Counted from the first letter of the stretch, positions 8,501-17,412 are shown. The stretch is 64,000 bases of DNA from Aliigemmobacter aestuarii (GCF_004799285.1 NZ_SSND01000001.1:1488001-1552000), one strand, 5' to 3'. Numbers and translations: made by a program. Notes: generated from the sequence alone by a model not told the origin.

Positions 8501-9766
8501 TCAGGCGCCCCGCCCCTCTACGATCTCGCGCATCGCGGTCAGGAAGGCCGCGACCTCGTCGAGTGTATTGTAATGGCAGAGCGAGACGCGAACCGCCGCC
8601 TCGAGGCCGAGGGGGGCAAGGATATTGCCCGAATAGTGGTCGGCCTTGCGGGTATGGGTGCGGATGCCCCGCGCCCGCAGTGCGCTGACCACATCGGGGG
8701 CCGCCATGCCCTCGACCGTGATCGACACCAGCCCTTCCCGCGCCGGGTTGTCCGCGCCCCCGATGATCCCGACACCGGGCAGTTCGGCAAGCCCCGCGAG
8801 GTTGCCGATGCCGTGGATCATCGCGTCGGTCAGCCGTTTCTCATGCGCATGGATCGCGGCACCCGCGGCCTCGATCCGGGCGCGCCGGTCGGTTGCGTCC
8901 GAAACCTGCGCACCCAGCCAGTCGAAATAGCCCACCACGTCGGACATGGTGGCGTAAGACCCGGTGTCGCGGGTCCCGAGTTCCCAGTTTCCGGCAGGAC
9001 CGCCGATCAGCCCGTCATGGGGCAGCGCGTTCAGCCGGGGCGAGGTCCAGGCCACGCCATAGCCGTGGCGGGAAAAGACCTTGTAGGGCGAAATCACATA
9101 GCCGTCGATGCCGTAGCCCGCGATGTCGATAAGCCCGTGACTTGCGTGCTGGATACCATCGACGATGATGTAGGCTTCTGGCGCGACCGCCCGGATCGCC
9201 GCCGCGATGCCCGCCACGTCGACGCCCATGCCGGTCACGGGCGAGGTGTGCAGGATGGTCGCCACGCGGATGTCCGGCGTCAGGTACGGCGCAAAGTCCT
9301 TGGCCGTCACCAACCCGGTCGCGTTGTCGTGCGGCACCTGGACATAGGGTTTGCCCGCCACCTTTGCCCAACGGGTGCAGGCACTGCGTGTCGCGGGGTG
9401 TTCCAGTGTCGAGCCGAGGACGATGCCGCCCTCGCCTGCCCCAAGGATCGCGTTCATGATGAGCCGGAACAGAAGCTCGGTCCCGCTTTCGCCCACGAAG
9501 ATGTCGCCCTCGGGCGCGTTGAAGAACAGGCGCATGTCGGCCTTGGCCTTGTCGATCGTGGCGACAAGGGCATGGGCCATCTCGTTGTCGCGGCCCTGGT
9601 TGTCGGGGATCGCGGCGTAACGGGTCGATGTCTCGACCACCGAATTGAGCGTCAGCGCGCCGCCCGCATTCTCGAAGAAGATGCGCCGCCCTGCCTCGGG
9701 GCAGGTCTCCACATGGGCGAAGCGGTTGCGGATCTCGGACATCAATGCCGGACTGTCGGTAATCAT
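8501..9766 (-). CDS. Class V aminotransferase / cysteine-desulfurase-fold PLP enzyme
   Basis: The 421-residue protein belongs to fold-type I, class V. It has an N-terminal FFENAGGAL segment, a central VDGIQHASHG block with the pyridine-binding aspartate, and ISPYKVFSRHGYG, where the lysine should carry the PLP Schiff base. It resembles cysteine-desulfurase-like proteins, but the substrate (amino acid, kynurenine-like or other) is not readable. Its ATG at 9764-9766 overlaps the TGA of a decayed upstream gene in an ATGA, so it was once the second gene of an operon. Confidence 0.82.
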   Translation of the reverse strand: MITDSPALMSEIRNRFAHVETCPEAGRRIFFENAGGALTLNSVVETSTRYAAIPDNQGRDNEMAHALVATIDKAKADMRLFFNAPEGDIFVGESGTELLFRLIMNAILGAGEGGIVLGSTLEHPATRSACTRWAKVAGKPYVQVPHDNATGLVTAKDFAPYLTPDIRVATILHTSPVTGMGVDVAGIAAAIRAVAPEAYIIVDGIQHASHGLIDIAGYGIDGYVISPYKVFSRHGYGVAWTSPRLNALPHDGLIGGPAGNWELGTRDTGSYATMSDVVGYFDWLGAQVSDATDRRARIEAAGAAIHAHEKRLTDAMIHGIGNLAGLAELPGVGIIGGADNPAREGLVSITVEGMAAPDVVSALRARGIRTHTRKADHYSGNILAPLGLEAAVRVSLCHYNTLDEVAAFLTAMREIVEGRGA

Positions 9767-10112
9767 TTCAGGTTCATCCCTGGTGCTTTCGTGATGATCG
9801 CGGCGGCCAGTTCTGCCACTGCGACGTGGGTCTTGTCGCGGATGCCGTCCGCGGGCGGGTCGATGATGCCATCGGCCGAATTGACAAGGCCATCGGCAGT
9901 CATGATCTCAGGAAACCTCGCCTCCATTTCAGGCATGTGCAAGGCCGCACGTCGCCCCTACCATGCGCCATCGCGGCGCGGGTCACGGTGCAGCCCCTGT
10001 TCGACACCGCCGCCACCCGTTCAATGCCGATCTCATTCCCACCGTCGCCCACGACGACGGGGACCCCGCGCGCTGACCGTCGGATGTTTGATCCCATGAT
10101 TTCATGGTGCGA
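9763..10112 (-). pseudogene. Decayed gene(s) upstream of the class V aminotransferase, glutamate-cyclase-like motif
   Basis: Two minus-strand fragments in different frames lie here. The upstream one (10112 down to about 9900) contains GVPVVVGDGGNEIG followed by AAVSNRG, the motif pair of DUF4392 D-glutamate cyclases, but with the intervening stretch missing. The downstream one (9957 to 9763) reads MPEMEARFPEIM, then GLVNSADGIIDPPADGI and a helical tail. It ends at a TGA that overlaps the aminotransferase ATG. A TAG at 9958-9960 and the frame change show that the gene is broken. The second fragment may belong to the same protein or to another that I do not recognise. Confidence 0.5.
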
Positions 10113-10400
10113 TCAATGCACCGGAATGGAAGGGGGCACACCGGGACAGGTTCGCCACGGGGGCAGCACGACCACACAACTCGGCGGGCCTGCAATACAG
10201 GGACCGCTGGATTTGCACGCAGGCTCAGGACCCTGAACGTGCGACGCCCCATGGATACCCCTGCAAGATCCGGACATCAAAGCCAGACAGCCCCATCCCA
10301 GATCCGATCCACCAGATGCCGGGGTTGAAGACCTGACATCAGATGGAGGAGCGATCGGTGGAGGCTGCGCATGTGCACGACGGCTTGCAGGGCAGGTTTC

Positions 10401-10424
10401 ACAACAGCTTGCACAACAGCTTGC
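10401..10424. repeat. 12-bp direct duplication before the tRNA
   Basis: ACAACAGCTTGC occurs twice head to tail. It lies 52 bases upstream of the tRNA-Arg gene in an otherwise empty stretch (about 10113-10475), in which nothing else could be recognised. Confidence 0.85.
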
Positions 10425-10425
10425 C

Positions 10426-10453
10426 TTGTCGTGCTTTTACCCGCATGTATGCG
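10426..10453 (+). promoter_or_regulatory. Possible promoter of the tRNA-Arg gene
   Basis: TTGTCG and TATGCG are separated by 16 bases, and the second hexamer ends 22 bases before the tRNA. Both hexamers are imperfect matches to a sigma-70 promoter, so this is a position-based suggestion. Confidence 0.35.
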
Positions 10454-10475
10454 CGCAGGGCAGCCTTGGCCCTGC

Positions 10476-10551
10476 GGCCCCGTAGCTCAGGGGATAGAGC
10501 GACCGCCTCCTAAGCGGTAGGTCACAGGTTCGAATCCTGTCGGGGCCGCCA
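10476..10551 (+). tRNA. tRNA-Arg (anticodon CCT)
   Basis: The cloverleaf folds fully. The acceptor GGCCCCG pairs with CGGGGCC, the D-stem is GCTC/GAGC and the anticodon stem is ACCGC/GCGGT. Its loop CTCCTAA places CCT at 10509-10511, and the T-arm is ACAGG-TTCGAAT-CCTGT. The CCA end is encoded. It reads the AGG arginine codon, which is rare in such GC-rich genomes. It stands alone between eroded sequences. Confidence 0.97.
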
Positions 10552-10913
10552 TACATGATCGTCCGCCGGTTACAGGCGCCCGTTGTGCGCCGCCGATTTT
10601 CAGCCGTCGACCCCGATCGATTGCACGAACCGACGCGCCGCGTTTCTGACGGCTGTCACCAGTTCCTCGGCCAAAGCATCCGCTTTGCGATCCCCGAGGA
10701 CGATGGAAATCCTCGTCGCAGGGGTATCTCCTGCATCCCGGCAGGATCGGGCATTCGCTGGCCGCCGAAACCGTCTGCGTGAAGGGTTCCTGCTGCCGAT
10801 GGGCCACATTGGACGCGCAGCGGGATAGCGCCGTGCCGATGGCCGAACGAAGACCGGCCCGCGCATGGCGGGCCGGCGATCGGACGTTCCGGTGACGATG
10901 GCCCCTCGTGACG
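10552..10913. other. Intergenic stretch after the tRNA, possible gene remnant
   Basis: No intact gene is seen. On the minus strand near 10600-10700 a frame reads RKADALAEELVTAVRNAARRF and then stops. It looks like the C-terminal helix of a regulator (LysR-like), but it has no recognisable upstream part. The right end holds a terminator-like hairpin for the permease gene. Confidence 0.4.
10854..10876 (-). terminator. Terminator-like hairpin after the NCS1 permease gene
   Basis: A 9-bp GC stem (CCGGCCCGC/GCGGGCCGG) with a 5-base loop lies 37 bases beyond the permease stop. On the minus strand it is followed by TCTTCGTT rather than a clean T-run, so it is only moderately convincing. Confidence 0.5.
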
Positions 10914-12416
10914 TCACAGGTCTTCGCGGTCAAGCTGTCCCTGTGCTGCGTCGCAGTCCACGCGGGCGAAGGCCCCGCCGCCGACATGGACCCAATCCTT
11001 GCCCACCGATGCCGCAAGGAAGGCATCCCCGTCGCCACGGCCCAGTTCCGCTTGCGGGTGGGCGGGCAGGACCAGCACCTTCATCAGGGCCAGATAGGCC
11101 ACGAAGCCCAGCGGAAAGCCGATGACGAAGGCATATTGCGACCAGTACGCCGCAAGGCCGCCCGCGACGGCCCAGGACAGCAGGCCCGCCACGTTGAACC
11201 CGCCGGTATAGCGGAACTGGCCACGCGGATTGAACAGGTCGGGCACGTTCACCTTGCGGCCACGGATCACGTAGTAGTCCGCGATCATGATCCCGCCGAT
11301 GGCCGACAGGAAAGCGCCGTAATAGCCGAGGAAGACGAACAGGTTGTTCAGGATCTCCCACGGGAAGCAGAGCGTGCCCACGATGCCGGCAAGGGCCACG
11401 CCCGTCTTGTAGGTAACGACGCGCGGGGCAAGGTTGATGAAGGTCAGCGCCGCGGGGATCAGGTTGGCCGAGTTGTTGGTCGACCATTGGGCAAGAACGA
11501 CCAGCGCAAGCAGGATGACCAACGCCATTCCCTGCGCATCGCCCTGGATCACCTCGACCGGGTTCCAGTTGCCGGTGGCGATGAACGAAACCGCGCCGAT
11601 GCCGGCGATCATCGCCTGGGTCACGGGCAGGGCCAGCAGTTGCGCGACAAAGACGTTGCGGTTACGGGCGAAAAACCCGCGCTGCCGCGTTCTGGTCTTC
11701 ACGAAGCGGGTCAGGTTCGGGATGTCGATCGCCAGCGTCGACCAGAATCCCATGTTGGCGATGAACAGCACCAGAAGCGACATCTGCCCTTCGGCGCGGA
11801 AATTCCAGATGTTCAGGCCCTTCGTCTCGGCCAGCCCTTCCAGGGAAAAGTACATCCAGACCGAGATCGCGATGATCGCCGGGGCGGCCAGCGAAGCCAG
11901 CCGTTCGACCGACTTGATCCCCAGCATGGTGTTGGCGATCTGAACCACCCCGAAGGCAAGGTACCAGACGAACCAGTTGGAAAAGCCAAGGAAATATTCG
12001 GCGATCCCGTTCAGCGCCAGCGCGCCCAGATAGGTCTGGATCCCGAACCACATGGACGCGACAATGCCCCTTGATATGGCCGGAAGGTGGGTGCCGTGAA
12101 TGCCGAAGGGCGCGCGCAGGTAGACCGCGAAGGAAAGCCCGTGTTCGGTGCCGATATCCGCCGTCAGGATCATGAAGGCCCCGATGGCAAGGTTGGCGAG
12201 GAAGATCGTCAGGATGACTGTCCCGAGCGGGAAGCCACCGCCAATTCCGGCGGCCCCAAGCGAGTATGTCGCGATGATCACCGCGATGCCAACCCAGATC
12301 CAGGCATAGCCAAGCATGCCGATGGGGCGCTGGCTGGCACGGGTGGGCAGGATGCTTTCCTCGATAAGCGAGGTTCGGTCAGACGACCGCTCCCTGCTGT
12401 TGTCGATCACTGTCAT
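10914..12416 (-). CDS. NCS1 family permease (Mhp1/cytosine-hydantoin type)
   Basis: The protein has 500 residues and about 12 hydrophobic segments. It shows the NCS1 (nucleobase:cation symporter-1) pattern: a GYAWIWVGIAV N-terminal segment, GIHGTHLPAISRGIVASMWFG with the substrate-site tryptophan, and TRFVKTRTRQRG in a cytoplasmic loop. Mhp1 of this family takes up hydantoins with sodium. Because it follows hyuA and hyuB, its cargo is probably a hydantoin such as N-methylhydantoin. The ATG at 12416 with CAGGGA upstream was chosen over an ATG at 12449. A strong hairpin separates it from hyuB. Confidence 0.88.
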   Translation of the reverse strand: MTVIDNSRERSSDRTSLIEESILPTRASQRPIGMLGYAWIWVGIAVIIATYSLGAAGIGGGFPLGTVILTIFLANLAIGAFMILTADIGTEHGLSFAVYLRAPFGIHGTHLPAISRGIVASMWFGIQTYLGALALNGIAEYFLGFSNWFVWYLAFGVVQIANTMLGIKSVERLASLAAPAIIAISVWMYFSLEGLAETKGLNIWNFRAEGQMSLLVLFIANMGFWSTLAIDIPNLTRFVKTRTRQRGFFARNRNVFVAQLLALPVTQAMIAGIGAVSFIATGNWNPVEVIQGDAQGMALVILLALVVLAQWSTNNSANLIPAALTFINLAPRVVTYKTGVALAGIVGTLCFPWEILNNLFVFLGYYGAFLSAIGGIMIADYYVIRGRKVNVPDLFNPRGQFRYTGGFNVAGLLSWAVAGGLAAYWSQYAFVIGFPLGFVAYLALMKVLVLPAHPQAELGRGDGDAFLAASVGKDWVHVGGGAFARVDCDAAQGQLDREDL

Positions 12417-12495
12417 GACTGTAGTTCCCTGTTGTTGGCGTGAACGCATTTGCCGTGCGGCCGCATGCGCGCCCGCCCGTTTCGTCCTGCGATGG

Positions 12496-12524
12496 GAAAG
12501 GGGCCGCCAGTGGCGGCCCCTTTC
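12496..12524 (-). terminator. Strong hairpin between hyuB and the permease gene
   Basis: A perfect 13-bp stem (GAAAGGGGCCGCC/GGCGGCCCCTTTC) with a 3-base loop starts 4 bases after the hyuB stop. The following T-run is short (TTTCCC). It can act as an attenuator or an mRNA-protecting stem inside the operon. Confidence 0.6.
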
Positions 12525-12528
12525 GGTT

Positions 12529-14316
12529 TCAGGTGGTCTTATGCAGGGCGGCGCGGCGCTTTTCGGTCGCCGCCATGTCCACCGTTTCCGTCTCTAGGTC
12601 GACGACGACCCCGTAGACATCCAGCGCCTGCGCGACGGTGCAGAACCCGTCGAGCACATCTTCCAGCACCTTGACGGGCGGACGGTTCAGCGGGTTGCCA
12701 TAGCCGCCGCCGTTCGGGCTGTAATAGGTCATCACGTCATCCGCCTCGACCGCGAGGCCCGAGAATTTCGACGGCATGTCGCGCACGTCGCCCGGACGGT
12801 TCCGGTTCGTGATCGTGCAGCGCCCCACCGTGCCGTCCTGACCGCCGAAGATGCCCCAGGGCGCCTCGGTGTGACGTTCGGATTCATGCGTGATGAAAGC
12901 GGGCGTCAGCACGCGCTGCGCCTTGACCACGCCGATCCCGCCCCGGAATTCGCCCGCGCCGGGGGGCTGGTCGTCGCGCAGCTCATACCGGTCGCAGATC
13001 ATCGGGATGTGCATCGCCAGGTCTTCCAGCGGGTTGTTCCGCGTGTTGGCCATCAGGTTGTCGATGCTGTCGGGGCCGTCCGAACGCGGCCGGCCGCCAT
13101 AGGCCCCTTCGTTCACTTCCAGAAACACCCAGTAATCCCCCGAAGGCCTCACCCCCGAATAGGCCGCAAAGCTGATCGAGGCCGACGACCCCGCGATCAC
13201 CTTTTCCGGCATGACCGGGGCCAGGGCGCGGATGATCAGGTCGATCATCCGGTTGCACTGGGTAAAACGGGCCTCGGCACTGGCAGGCGCGCGCGGGTTG
13301 AAGATCGACCCAAGCGGTGCCGTGACCTTGATCGGGCGGAACGATCCTTCGTTCGAGGGGACGCGCGTGTCCGAGGTTGCCGCATCCAGCAGAAGCTTGC
13401 GGAAGCCCGCATAGGCCGCGACCTTGGTGGAGCCCTCGAAGGGCACGTTGTAGGCAGTGGGTGTCTGGTCGGCGGAACCGGTCAGGTCCACCTCCACTTC
13501 GTCGCCGCGCACCCGGACCGTCACCTTGACCTTCAGCTGCCGGTCGCGGTTGCGCCCGTCGTCATCCAGCCAGCCTTCGGCAATATAGTCGCCGTCGGGG
13601 ATTTCGCTGATGCGCTGGCGCGTCATCCGCTCGGCATAGTCCATCAACTGATTGGCGGCGGCAAAGACCGTGGCCTCGCCATACTTGTCCAGAAGTTCGA
13701 CGAACCGTTTCGCCCCCAGCCGGGCCGAGGCGACCTGCGCCTCAATGTCGGCCACAAGCTGTTGCGCCGCACGGCTGTTGCGGCGGATGTAGTTCCACAT
13801 CGCGTTGTTCGGCTCGCCCTTTCGGTAAAGCTTGGTGCCGGCAAACAGCATCCCTTCGGCATAGACATCCGGCACGTCGATGATCAGGCCGGGCGTCGCC
13901 GCGCCGATATCGACATGATGCGCGGTGTTGCCCGCGAAACCCACTAGCCGCCCCTGATAGAAGACCGGCACCACGATGGCGAGGTCGGGCGTGTGGCTCG
14001 ACCCGTGGTAGGGATGGTTATGGACGACGACATCGCCGTCATACCATTCGTCATCCTCCAGCGTCTCGGCGATGCCGCGCAGATACCCGGGGATCGACCC
14101 GATGTGCATCGGCGTGGATTCCGATTCACACAGCGTGTTGAAGTTCACATCGAACAGCCCCGCGCCCAGGTCCTGGCTTTCGCGGATGATCGAGGAGAAG
14201 GACATGCGATACAGGACATGCCCCATCTCTTCGGCGATGGTCTCGAAGCTGCCGCGGATCACCTGAAGCGTGATCGGATCGACGGTGATGGCGTCAGGGT
14301 TGGTCATGACGTTCAT
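12529..14316 (-). CDS. hyuB: Hydantoinase/oxoprolinase B subunit (N-methylhydantoinase B)
   Basis: The 595-residue protein is a full-length HyuB. Its N-terminal DPITLQVIRGSFETIAEEMG block, the DVNFNTLCESES region and the C-terminal GGGYGNP are standard for the family. With HyuA it forms the ATP-dependent enzyme that opens the ring of hydantoins or 5-oxoproline. The ATG at 14316 follows AAGGAGAGC and sits 13 bases after the hyuA stop. A longer frame to 14505 would run into hyuA. Given the N-carbamoylsarcosine-amidase-like gene upstream, N-methylhydantoin is the most likely substrate. 5-oxoproline is the alternative. Confidence 0.88.
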   Translation of the reverse strand: MNVMTNPDAITVDPITLQVIRGSFETIAEEMGHVLYRMSFSSIIRESQDLGAGLFDVNFNTLCESESTPMHIGSIPGYLRGIAETLEDDEWYDGDVVVHNHPYHGSSHTPDLAIVVPVFYQGRLVGFAGNTAHHVDIGAATPGLIIDVPDVYAEGMLFAGTKLYRKGEPNNAMWNYIRRNSRAAQQLVADIEAQVASARLGAKRFVELLDKYGEATVFAAANQLMDYAERMTRQRISEIPDGDYIAEGWLDDDGRNRDRQLKVKVTVRVRGDEVEVDLTGSADQTPTAYNVPFEGSTKVAAYAGFRKLLLDAATSDTRVPSNEGSFRPIKVTAPLGSIFNPRAPASAEARFTQCNRMIDLIIRALAPVMPEKVIAGSSASISFAAYSGVRPSGDYWVFLEVNEGAYGGRPRSDGPDSIDNLMANTRNNPLEDLAMHIPMICDRYELRDDQPPGAGEFRGGIGVVKAQRVLTPAFITHESERHTEAPWGIFGGQDGTVGRCTITNRNRPGDVRDMPSKFSGLAVEADDVMTYYSPNGGGYGNPLNRPPVKVLEDVLDGFCTVAQALDVYGVVVDLETETVDMAATEKRRAALHKTT

Positions 14317-14329
14317 GGACTTGCTCTCC

Positions 14330-16408
14330 TTACGCGCCGATCGGGCGGATTCGGGTGTTGCCGTATTCCAGCGTCTCGGCCACGTATCCGGGCGGGACGA
14401 GGGTCGTCGCGTTGTGCTGGTGCAGAAGGGCGGGCCCCGGCACACGATCCCCGGCGAACAGCCTGGTGCGGTCATAGCGCGGGGTTTCCAGCGTCCGGCC
14501 GTCATCGAAGGTTGTCGGACGGACGAACATCAGCGCGCGGTCGATGCTTGACCCGTCGGTGGCCGCGATGGTCGGGATCTCGATCCGCCGGACCGAGGCC
14601 GATCCGATGGCCCGAAGGGTGATCAGCTCCACTTCGGCCTTGCGATAGCTGTAGCCGTAATCCTGCTGGTGCTGGTCATGGAAGCTGTCTGCGATCACAT
14701 GGACGTTCGCGGCGCTCACCGGGCCCTCGGGCATCGCCGCGCGCAGTTCGAACCCCTGCCCGTGATAGCGGCATTCGGCGACGATGGTGATGCTTTGGCG
14801 GTCCTGCGGGATGCCGTCATTGTCCAGTTCCGCCCGGACCCGTTCGCGCAGGCTGGCAACGGCGGCGTTGATGCGGGCAAATTCGCCCTCGCCCGCCTTC
14901 AGCAGTTCGACGATCACCGCCTCGGTGTGTTCGTACTGAAGGTCCGTCTTCAACAGGCCCACCGCCGCCGTGATCCCCGGCGCTACTGGCACGATCACGT
15001 CCTTGCACGACATCGCCTCGGCCAGGGCCACCCCGTGCAGCGGGCCTGCCCCGCCGAAGGGCATGATCGAGAATTCGCGCGGATCGATGCCACGGGCGAC
15101 GGAATTCGACCGGATCGCCAGCGCCATGTTGTTGTTGATGATCCGGATGATCCCCAAGGCGGCTTCCTTGACGGACATGCCCATCGGCCGCGCGATCTTT
15201 TCCTCGATCGCCTTTTGCGAAAGGCTCGCGTCCAGCTTGAGGTCGCCGCCAAGGGCCATGTCGGGGTCAAGACGCCCCAGCACGATCTGGGCATCCGTCA
15301 CGGTCGGCTCCGTGCCGCCGCGGCCATAGCATGCCGGCCCCGGCTCTGATCCGGCCGAACGCGGCCCGACATGGAAGGCTCCGGCCTCGTCGATATACGC
15401 GACCGATCCGCCGCCCGCGCCGATGGTGACAAGGTCGATCATCGGCGTCAGCACCGGATGACCCGACACATAGGTGTCGCGCGGGTTCATGATCTTGACC
15501 GCGCCCGCCGGGATGGTCGAGATATCGGCGGAGGTGCCGCCGATATCGACGGTGATGATGTTTGCCTCGCCCGCCATCGCCCCTTCGGAGGCGCCGCCGA
15601 TGACGCCGCCCGCAGGGCCGGACATCAGGATGCGGATCGGGCGCTTGGCGCAGGCCTCGACCGTCGAGACGCCGCCGTTCGACTGCATGATCCTGAGCTT
15701 CGAGGTCACCCCCGCCTCGCGCAGGCGGCTGTCCAGATCGCGCAGGTAGAAGGCTGTCTTCGGTCCGACATAGGAATTCATCGCCGCAGTCGAGAACCGT
15801 TCGTATTCCCGCATCACCTTGGCCACTTCCGACGACAGCGTGACATAGGCGTCGGGCATTTCCTCAAGCACGATTTCCTTGGCGCGCAGTTCGTGGGCGT
15901 CATTCAGGAAGGCGAACATGAAGCCGATGACGACGGAATTGATGCCGCGCTTGCGGAACAGCTCGCAGGCGTCGCGGACGGCCCGTTCGTCCAGGGGCGT
16001 CACGATTTCGCCGGTGGGCGGCAGGATGCGTTCGGCCACGGAAATGCGGTTGCGTCGCTTGACCAAAGGCTGGCTTTGCCACGGCACGTCGAAATGCAAC
16101 GAGAAATTGTAGGGCCGCTTGTGGCGCCCGATGTGCAGGATATCGCGGAAACCCTCGGTCGTGATCATCCCGCATTCGGCACCGTTATGCTCGATCGTGA
16201 TGTTGGTGGCGGTCGTGGTGCCATGCACGATCGTTTCCACCTCCGAAGGGTCGATCCCGGCCTTGCGGCAGATGCCCTGCACGCCCTCGACCACGCCGAT
16301 GGACTGGTTCTTCAGGGTCGTCGGAACCTTGTGGTAGAAGACGCCCTTCGCGCATTCCAGCACGAGATCGGTGTTCGTTCCGCCGACGTCTACGCCAATT
16401 CTGGCCAT
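14330..16408 (-). CDS. hyuA: Hydantoinase/oxoprolinase A subunit (N-methylhydantoinase A)
   Basis: The 692-residue protein begins with MARIGVDVGGTNTD, the phosphate-binding motif of the actin-like ATPase fold of HyuA. TVDIGGTSADIS supplies the second ATP-binding motif, and the C-terminal GPALLHQHNATTLVPPG is the family end. It provides the ATP-hydrolysing half of the ring-opening enzyme and pairs with HyuB, encoded directly downstream. The gene lies second in the leftward operon, after the cysteine hydrolase and behind a terminator-like hairpin. No defect is seen. Confidence 0.9.
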   Translation of the reverse strand: MARIGVDVGGTNTDLVLECAKGVFYHKVPTTLKNQSIGVVEGVQGICRKAGIDPSEVETIVHGTTTATNITIEHNGAECGMITTEGFRDILHIGRHKRPYNFSLHFDVPWQSQPLVKRRNRISVAERILPPTGEIVTPLDERAVRDACELFRKRGINSVVIGFMFAFLNDAHELRAKEIVLEEMPDAYVTLSSEVAKVMREYERFSTAAMNSYVGPKTAFYLRDLDSRLREAGVTSKLRIMQSNGGVSTVEACAKRPIRILMSGPAGGVIGGASEGAMAGEANIITVDIGGTSADISTIPAGAVKIMNPRDTYVSGHPVLTPMIDLVTIGAGGGSVAYIDEAGAFHVGPRSAGSEPGPACYGRGGTEPTVTDAQIVLGRLDPDMALGGDLKLDASLSQKAIEEKIARPMGMSVKEAALGIIRIINNNMALAIRSNSVARGIDPREFSIMPFGGAGPLHGVALAEAMSCKDVIVPVAPGITAAVGLLKTDLQYEHTEAVIVELLKAGEGEFARINAAVASLRERVRAELDNDGIPQDRQSITIVAECRYHGQGFELRAAMPEGPVSAANVHVIADSFHDQHQQDYGYSYRKAEVELITLRAIGSASVRRIEIPTIAATDGSSIDRALMFVRPTTFDDGRTLETPRYDRTRLFAGDRVPGPALLHQHNATTLVPPGYVAETLEYGNTRIRPIGA

Positions 16409-16454
16409 GTCATCTCTCCTGTCGTTCGTCCGCCTCTTGCGGGCGGATGGAAAA

Positions 16455-16477
16455 TGCCGGGCCTTGGCGGCCCGGCA
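16455..16477 (-). terminator. Rho-independent terminator or attenuator within the hydantoin operon
   Basis: On the minus strand a 9-bp stem (TGCCGGGCC/GGCCCGGCA, loop of 5) is followed directly by TTTTCC. It lies 7 bases beyond the stop of the amidase gene and 47 bases before hyuA. It may let the first gene be expressed above the rest. Confidence 0.7.
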
Positions 16478-16483
16478 GGGTGA

Positions 16484-17206
16484 TCACTCGGCGGCGATCT
16501 TCCGGGAGGCGAGGCCGTCGATATAGGCCACACATTCATCGACGGTGTGAACGTCGCCGAACTTGGCGTCGATGTCGAAGAGGTTCCAGGCCACGGCGCC
16601 AGGCACGCGGTCCCCGATGCATTCCTTCACCGCGATGGTGCGGAAGCCGTCGGCGATGCCGTCGCAGATCGTCTGGCGCACGCAGGCGCAGGCGGTCACG
16701 CCGGTGACAAGGATCGTGTCCACGTTGTTGGCGCGCAGGATGCCCGCCAGTTCGGTGCCGTGGAAGGACGAGGCGCGCTTTTTCAGAAGCGTGTATTCGC
16801 CCTCGACCGGCGCAATGCGGCTGTCGATCGCCCAGAGGTCCTTGTTCTTGAGATCGACCACATCGACCGGGATCTTGTTGTGCCACAGGCCCATGTCGGT
16901 GAAGTCGGCGTTGCGGTCGGTGATTTCATAGGCCGTGGTCACATGGACGACCGGCAGATGCGCGGCGCGGAACGCCTTCAGAAGCTTCTGCATGCCGGGG
17001 ATGATCTCGTTGTCCATCTTGTCCTGGTCGCAGGTGAAGGGGTTGCCCGGCCGGGTCCAGGCATTTGCAAGGTCCACGCTGACCAGCGCGGGGCGCTTGC
17101 CGAAGCCGACACGGCGCTGGAAACCGCGCTGTTGGTAGAGTTTGCTTGCGGTGTCGAAAGCCTGCTGCAGCAGCCGGTCCAGTTCCTTGGCGTCAACGTC
17201 GCTCAT
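16484..17206 (-). CDS. N-carbamoylsarcosine amidase-like cysteine hydrolase
   Basis: This 240-residue isochorismatase-fold hydrolase has the catalytic triad pattern. An aspartate is at about 45 (VSVDLANAW), a lysine at about 142 in KKRASSFHGT, and a cysteine at about 175 in VTGVTACACVRQT. RASSFHGT and the CVR context fit N-carbamoylsarcosine amidohydrolase, which splits N-carbamoylsarcosine into sarcosine, ammonia and CO2. That is the step after ATP-dependent N-methylhydantoin opening. The ATG at 17206 follows AGGAGACC. A longer frame to 17290 has no family similarity. It is the first gene of the operon facing away from the LysR gene. Confidence 0.83.
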   Translation of the reverse strand: MSDVDAKELDRLLQQAFDTASKLYQQRGFQRRVGFGKRPALVSVDLANAWTRPGNPFTCDQDKMDNEIIPGMQKLLKAFRAAHLPVVHVTTAYEITDRNADFTDMGLWHNKIPVDVVDLKNKDLWAIDSRIAPVEGEYTLLKKRASSFHGTELAGILRANNVDTILVTGVTACACVRQTICDGIADGFRTIAVKECIGDRVPGAVAWNLFDIDAKFGDVHTVDECVAYIDGLASRKIAAE

Positions 17207-17360
17207 TCTTTGGTCTCCTGTCTCTCTTTGATGCCTGATGCGCTGTGGCGCATCCAGCTGTTCCGAGCTGCCGGCCACCCTTGGGAGCATGGGTTCGGCG
17301 GGCCCTTGACGGAAAGGTGACAGGTGGATTGACCTCTGTGAAATGGCGAGTCATCGTTTA

Positions 17361-17381
17361 TTGATGCACGAAATGCATCAA
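17361..17381. promoter_or_regulatory. Perfect LysR-type operator
   Basis: An exact 8-bp inverted repeat, TTGATGCA and TGCATCAA, is spaced by 5 bases. Its inner part is a textbook symmetrical T-N11-A (T at 17365, A at 17377). It lies 31 bases before the LysR start and 155 bases before the amidase start, as expected for the recognition-binding site of a divergently transcribed LysR regulator. Confidence 0.75.
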
Positions 17382-17412
17382 AGTTTCCGCCTCGCGAAAT
17401 CCGGATAGCCGC

